A stretch of DNA of 64,000 bases, from assembly GCF_034190915.1 (NCBI RefSeq), contig NW_026947493.1:41658501-41722500 (forward strand). The letters run 5' to 3'. The notes beneath the pieces are model-generated. The model was given only the letters and a program-made list of their open reading frames with translations. It was not told the origin of the DNA and made no database searches. Numbering within the stretch: the stretch's first letter is position 1; the number at the start of each line of letters is the position of its first letter. The translations under genes and the position numbers were made by a program. The DNA is from Cavia porcellus. Its lineage: Eukaryota > Chordata > Mammalia > Rodentia > Caviidae. Below are positions 58,081 through 64,000 of the stretch, in pieces.

Positions 58081-59545
58081 TTAAGTATATTTCAGTTACC
58101 TTTCATGTTGTTTATTACCGTTAGTTTCTTAAATGTGACCTCTGAAGTGCTCAGGATTATACACATCTTGGAGGCTGACTGCAGAAGACAAAGAGCTGGC
58201 AAACCATGCCTCCTGACGTACAAAACACACAAAGACAGTACTAATCCAGATCATATATGGGTAAACACTAAAGTCAGGTCTACTGACAAATCATGTCATG
58301 GGGATTTCTAAGAAGAAAATTCAGCAGCTGTCTCCTTAAAGGACTAAGACTTTAAATGAAACAATACATACAAAAAAACCCCAAGACACACAATTATACT
58401 TTACAGCTACCCCTACTTAGGCTCCACATCTCCCTAAGTCCATTTTAAAAGAATCAAACAAACATTTTTTTCTAAAACATGTTTTTTCAAAAAGTATCCA
58501 TTTGTAGTATCCTATCATAGGCTAACACTCATTTTGTAGAGCTTCCTCTGTAAAGCCCATAACACTGTAATAAAATATTTTACCCAAATTCAGCAAGAAT
58601 AGAAAAGCACAAAATTTAATTCACATAGTCATTTTTAAAATAGCTTATAGATCATCTATTGTATGCCTTGGGTTCACTGAGACCCTGAACTGAGAATGGC
58701 GACACAGTAACGCAATGTGCTTCCCTGAAATGGTAATGAAGTGCAGCCAAAATAGAGATAATTATTTTAATTAATGGTAATGATTTTAACGGTTGAACAT
58801 TTTAACTAATTAATTATGATTGATTGCTTGTTACTAATCAAGGAATATGATTCAAAGTTGTAATTGAAAAACCAGGAGCAATAGTTTCCACTGAGAGCAT
58901 ATCACAACTCCACTGAGATGGGAGGCATTATTTTTGCCTTAAAAATTGCATCCTGGATCATCTTAGTGTTTGTTCTTTCATATATTCCTTAAAATAAACT
59001 AGCAGGACACTGGTATTAACTATTTAGGATTATCAGAAATATGAACAGTATCTGAAAAGAGTAAATTTGAAGAAATGGATGCTATGTTATAGCTATAATT
59101 CTTCATATCATATTGATCTAAATTTTATTCTTATTCACATTCAAATCTAAGTTTTCTTTCTTTAAATAAAGGCTTTGAGTACAAGACACTACTGAATTAG
59201 TCCATTTAGATAGTGTGAGACTTCTTTCAATAAGCACATTCACTGAGAATTTATTTTCCTACATAATTTATATTTTGTATTTTGGACACTGAATTGTTAA
59301 ACCTTCTAGAATATGACAAAAATATCACACAGAGAGCTCCCAAGATTAGTGAAATAATCTTTTCCTTCTGCAGCCCATTCTTCTAATGGGTTTATCTCAA
59401 TATCGCAACATAAACTGGGACTTAAGGGCTGGTGAAAATAGGGCATCATCAGTATGACACAGGAGAGCTCAGTACAGCTCTGCTGTACAAAGGAAATGGG
59501 ACAGTGGTGCAAAATGCCTTCAGGGGTAAATGGAAGCCAAATTGT
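58081..59545. other. Unique intergenic DNA
   Basis: No gene or repeat recognised; short frames only. Confidence 0.45.
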
Positions 59546-59556
59546 TAAAGTCTTTT

Positions 59557-59663
59557 TTTTTTTTTTTTTGTCTTTTTCCTTTTATCGGTACCGGGGATCA
59601 AACTCACGACTGCCTGCTGGCAAGGTAGGCACTTATGCCGCTGAGCTAAACCTCCAGCCCCCA
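59557..59663 (-). repeat. Young ID-type SINE with TSD
   Basis: A T-run, gtctttttccttttatcg (reversed conserved tail), accggggatcaaactcac (B box) and gctgagctaaacctccagcc (A box and 5' end). An 11-bp direct repeat, taaagtctttt, flanks it at 59546-59556 and 59664-59674. Confidence 0.96.
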
Positions 59664-59674
59664 TAAAGTCTTTT

Positions 59675-59897
59675 GTGATCAAGGAGGAAAGTAAAGAATT
59701 ATGTAGTCAAGAAGGGAATTCTGGAGGACCTTAGGAAAGATTAACATTTTAAGGAGAGTCACAACAGAGCATCTGTGAAACACTAATGGAATGAAGAAAG
59801 AAACCAGGAATGACCCATTTTTATAACCTAGGTGACAGAAAGTGACCTTGTGGTAATTCAGAGATCAATCTTGGAATTGGGTTGCCTCGGTTTAGTT
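59675..59897. other. Unique spacer between two opposed ID SINEs
   Basis: Nothing recognised. It forms the loop of a possible SINE inverted repeat. Confidence 0.5.
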
Positions 59898-59913
59898 AAA
59901 AATTAACTGTGTT

Positions 59914-60016
59914 GGGGCTGGGGATTTAGCTCAGCGGCATAAGCGCCTGCCTTGCAAGCAGGCTGTCGTGAGTTCAATCCCTGGTACCGATAAAAACGAA
60001 AAAGACAAAAAAAAAA
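59914..60016 (+). repeat. Young ID-type SINE with TSD
   Basis: Starts ggggctggggatttagctca (A box: TAGCTCAGCGGC), includes gagttcaatccctggtacc (B box), and has the tail GATAAAAACGAAAAAGAC plus an A-run. A direct repeat, aaaaattaactgt, flanks it (59898-59910 and about 60017-60029). It is the most complete copy in the window. Confidence 0.96.
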
Positions 60017-60029
60017 AAAAATTAACTGT

Positions 60030-62879
60030 ACATGCATGTCCATGCATACAATTAGCAATGAAATATATGATGATTACAAAGCAGGTTCAGATATGAGGGA
60101 GAAGACTGAGTTTACAGTTTGGATATGATAAAAAGATACTTGGTTTCATGCTGTTTCTATTACCCCAACCAACAGCTATGCGGCTGTCTGCAGTCATGGT
60201 CTTTGGATCCTGTATTTGCCTTCCAGACAAGACCATCCAGAAGCACAGCCTGGTTCTAACCCCAAAGGAAACAAGTGTGGAAGTAGGGTCTATTCCATTG
60301 AGGAGTATGAAAACATAAAAAAGGGGACCAACATTGAACTATTTTTCTACATTTTATAATCCAATTGTTTATTTTAATCACTTAATTTACACTGATTTCT
60401 CTGGCCTAATTTTAGTCATTGTCTCTATTTCACTGTGACTACTTTTTTAGAATAAGCTTATAATGTACAGCTGATTCTCCTTTTCTCCTAATAAATTTCA
60501 ATGTCTAGTTACCTGTAGTTTAGCCTACCTCCCATTGCACAACCCATTCTCATAAATATAATTCCAGATTAGCAAATTTAGTCCCATTTTCCCTACCCTA
60601 CCCAGTTATGATAAATTCCAGCATGCTGAGGACCAGAAACTAGGGTGGGAAGATGAAAACTATAGAATGTGGGAACCAGGAAATTGCCTAAAAGTGCTTT
60701 GACACTAAAAGAATTTGTATCACTTCTCCTTTTCAAAATCTTGGTTGAAATTCTAGAACCACAAAAAAGTCTTTATTTCTCTACAATATAATGAGATTTA
60801 AAGTGCAAAGTTTGTATTTCAGCTAATTTTTTTTTTCAAAATCGAGGAAGAGGACAGAGTTGAAAGGATAATGATATCAGATTATCAGCTCTTTTTTAAA
60901 AAAAATCTTGTTGCAGACTGTCTATTCAGGAATTTACCTTTTGACATTCTTTACCATCAGGTCATATTTCTTCCTGCCATTTTGCATTTTCCCAGACACT
61001 GCCTCTTTCCATCAGCCAGAGGAAACATTCAACAAGCATAATCAGGACAGTAAACCTGCCATAGAAATTATCGTACATTCATTTAGACTTAGCTAATATG
61101 AAACAATGGATAGTTTCTTTTCTTTCTTTTCTTTTCTTTTCTAGAAATTTAAAAATAAATAACAAACTAGTCATCTAGACACATTTAAACTGAGGCTGAG
61201 TTGAACCATTGCAGCTAGTTTTTTAAACCATACATTCATTATGTTTGTGTCTATGTCCTGGATGTCTATGTCCTTAGTTCTAAAAGGACTAAGACATGAA
61301 TTTTGGTATAGAAAGAAAGAGGGGTCACAGGGGGAAGCAGAAAAAGACAACAGTAAAAGCCACTATGTATCACAAATTCTCATATAATTTAAACATTCAG
61401 TTGTAAAACAAAACTAACTAGCTATACTGGATTGCAAAATTGTCAGACTTTTGCCATGATGATCAACATTAGCAAGCGACATCCTACTGTGCAGCTGAGG
61501 ATTCAGGCTGGACCCGCAGAGGTAGATAATATGCCTAGGAATAGCTTCTCTCAAAGTGTGAAGTGTGCCTCCTGAACTAGAGAGCTAACTTTTGAGCTGG
61601 CAGGGTTTCTTACAAACTATAAGAAAGGTGGTAACAAATGATAAATCTTTCAATTATAACTTGCCAAAACTAGGACCTGACAATGAATACTCAGAGCTAA
61701 AATGCTCCATGGATAGCTCTGGAAAACAAGCAGGAATGACCAGCCATATAGGAAAAGTGAGAGCCTGAGAGCTCCTTTTCATCAATGATACCAGCTTTTG
61801 AGTGTTTCTAATGCATTCTTCCTCTGAGATACTAATCATTGAGTTTCTTAAAGCTATTATGGAAATATATTCAAGATCATCATAAAGACTGACAGTTCCC
61901 AGACAGAACAAATGGCAATTCATGTAGATATAGATAGACGATATAGATATAGGCATATAAAATATAGATGTGAAATGAATAATGTAATATTAAATCAGAG
62001 TAAATTTCTCAGCATTCATTTAACAAAGCACCAATGTAGTGATATACCTTTTTTCCAGACCTACTAACCATATTGAGTTAGCATTTCATAAAAAATAATC
62101 CTGCCAAAATAGAGCCTTAATTTTCTCAGTCCTAAAAGAACTGTAAAAATAATTCCTTTATCAATTTCAAATGTGCCAAGTGGAAGCTATTATGACATCA
62201 AATGTATACCTTATATTCAATGATGATATCATTGCTATATTCTGTGATAGGATTTCTTCTTTGAATCATTTCTCCAGCAGTGGTAATGAGTTTATTACAG
62301 CTATCACACGCTTTTTGCTCTTGTTATTGGTGACCAAAGTCCTCATTTGTTAGATAGTTTTCCAGAACCAGTGTCATCATAGCAAAATAAATCAATGCTT
62401 AAAGATTATAACTATTAATGCTAAATTTTTACTACCACCAAAATTTGCATATCTTATAGAGATATATTTTGACATACTGTGTGAAAAAGTAGTACTCCAT
62501 AAAACAGTAAAAAACACATTATTTACATTTTATCATGAATGTATATCAAATTGCTTACTACTCTCACAATGAATTCACATTTGTGTGATAATCATGCTGA
62601 CTTTATATACAAACTAGTAACTGTATCTAGGTTTATGGAAATCAAAAAAATTCTGATTTTATTGGTTTATAGCAAAAATGCAAAATACAGATAATAAAGC
62701 ATAAGTAATCCTTTGTTAAAATCTTACAGTAGCTGAAACAAAAATATCTTTCAATAAAGGTAAAATAAACCTTGTAAGTAGTATTTTGTGACATTCAATT
62801 AAATTGCAAAAAATTACATGTAGAGACTCATACATGCGTAGAACTTCTCCTAAACAGTTTATGAGAATTGAATGTATAA
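60030..62879. other. Unique intergenic DNA
   Basis: No recognised gene. A (TTTTC)n tract lies at 61115-61142 and a GATA-like patch at 61925-61955. Short frames have no domain. Confidence 0.45.
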
Positions 62880-63360
62880 TGTATGATGAAATAAACAGCT
62901 ACTTTGAAGGAAAAGAGACACGATGGTATCCAGTGCTGATTCCGTAGTGTCATGCCGTGAAATCCAGCAATACTATTATTCTTTGTTCAGAGTGGTTTTA
63001 GTCTATTTTGCATTGTTTAATTTCAACATACATTAAGGTATGGACAGTTATTTTGAAAAGAACAAGAGACATTATGGCAGCCATTAATGATTTCCTTATT
63101 GCCTGGTTTTAAAGGCTTATAATGCCTTCATCATTCTGTTCTGATCAGTCTAATACTATTTTGTTTTGTATGAATTCATTTTGTGTGAAGACATAGATAT
63201 CTATTTAGCATAAAACAAGAAACAATATGATAGCCAGTGGTGATCTCCTGTTGTCTTGCTTTGAAATCTGTGTTACTTACATTGTTTTCCTCCGATCTGC
63301 TTTGTTCTGTTTTGTTGTTTAGTTTTCCCTTCTTTAAAATAAAATTTAAAAAATGTAAGT
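62880..63360 (+). mobile_element. L1 3' UTR fragment, + strand
   Basis: Sense-strand modules, each with gagacayratggyrgccagt-like text, occur at about 62917, 63066 and 63221 (spacing about 150 bases). They match the modules seen in reverse in copies C, E and F. It ends with gatctgctttgttctgtttt, then cttctttaaaataaaattta, the L1 3' terminus and A-rich tail. It is 5'-truncated within the 3' UTR. Confidence 0.82.
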
Positions 63361-63705
63361 TGAAAAAAATTAGATAAAACACAATAAAGCTAGAGTGAAC
63401 TTTTCAGCATTCATTTAGCAAAACAACTATGCAACTAGTTTCAGATAGCTTCAGTTTTGTTGAGCAGCATGATGTGATAAGTGAAAGCAAGGAATCTGTA
63501 GTCAGAAAACACCAGATAAGTCTTTGTTCTCCAGTTTACAAGTTCAATTTCTTTGGAGATAAATCACAAATAATAAATAAATTTCTTTATATACTTCACA
63601 TAGTGAGTTTTAAATAGTTGAGGAATATGAGAGCAATTTGTAAAATTTAAAGTCCTATGCAAAGGCTAAAGATGCAAATTGCTTTTGCTATTTCTCTAAT
63701 TGTGT
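63361..63705. other. Unique AT-rich DNA
   Basis: A possible MIR trace at about 63465-63560 (aggaatctgtagtcagaaaa) is too weak to call. A 40-base stretch near 63391-63427 resembles 61995-62033. Confidence 0.4.
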
Positions 63706-64000
63706 CTTAATTACTTTTTTCTCATTGCTGGGACAAAATACATGACATCCAAAATTAAGGAAGGAAAGACTTATTTAGCTCATAGTTTGTGGAGGTTTTA
63801 GTCCATAATCATCTGGCTCCAATGCTGGGTGGCATGGCACTGGGGTAACATTTCAAGGCAGCAGAAGGCAGCAAAAGCAACAAAACCAAAGGTGGGGAGA
63901 GCTGGCCTCTTTTTCTCCCTTATATTATAAACAGGCTCTCTGCCTCTCAGTGGATGTAGCACTCACACCTTCTCTATGCCTTCCTCTTGCACAGGTTCAG
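63706..64000 (-). repeat. MaLR-like LTR, runs off the window
   Basis: tcattgctgggacaaaatac, gacttatttagctcatagtt, gaggttttagtccataatca and ctggctccaatgctgggtgg match the reversed start of the family at 24250 and 25440. The rest lies beyond the right edge. Confidence 0.65.

Noticed and set aside
1..64000. A novel multi-gene system such as a defence or biosynthetic cluster
   Set aside because: The window has no intact host gene and no gene cluster; all longer coding signals trace to retroelements or chance frames.

Overview
This window looks like intergenic DNA from a mammal, most probably a non-murid rodent. The sequence is AT-rich and I find no intact host gene. Every longer open frame is either a broken piece of a retroelement, a read-through of a microsatellite, or a short chance frame. 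The rodent assignment rests on three things: a 7SL-derived B1-type SINE (9324-9489), several tRNA-derived ID-type SINEs with clear A and B boxes, and one recurring L1 lineage. The ID copies do not match the mouse/rat BC1-like form or the squirrel form as I remember them. A castorimorph (beaver or kangaroo-rat relative) is possible, but that is inference only.

Layout. Positions 1-63 hold the end of an ID SINE. About 1000-4993 is a decayed class I (gamma-like) endogenous retrovirus on the + strand. It keeps a nucleocapsid/protease remnant, an integrase C-terminal remnant, a broken env and a 3' LTR; reverse transcriptase and RNase H appear to be missing. Positions 5-11 kb are mostly unique sequence with old MIR traces and one B1. 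At 11142-17335 there is a nearly full-length L1 on the - strand, interrupted by a young ID SINE. A TA repeat and a second L1 3' fragment follow. Positions 18-24 kb are mostly unique. At 24.2-25.8 kb two MaLR-like LTR fragments flank an L1 fragment.

At 28964-32472 lies an L1 with a perfect 14-bp target-site duplication, an intact-looking 5' end carrying a YY1-type motif, and an internal deletion of nearly all of ORF2 (a HAL1-like architecture). Positions 32.5-42.8 kb are mostly unique, with a MaLR LTR, an ID SINE, microsatellites and a 140-bp direct duplication. Positions 42826-54770 form a nested stack: an old L1M-type element is split by a 5.9-kb rodent-type L1, and a third L1 3' fragment lies next to its upstream end. 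Positions 54.8-56.1 kb hold an unidentified, GC-richer segment. The last 8 kb hold ID SINEs (two forming an inverted pair), MIR, MaLR and L1 fragments in otherwise unique DNA.

There is no operon or gene network to describe. What the window records is a sequence of retrotransposition events: L1 supplied the machinery, ID/B1 SINEs probably used it in trans (their target-site duplications support this), and nested copies give relative ages. The strongest unusual signals are the HAL1-like deletion, a roughly 90-bp segment shared between the nested L1 and its host L1, the repeated modules in the L1 3' UTR, and the local 140-bp duplication.
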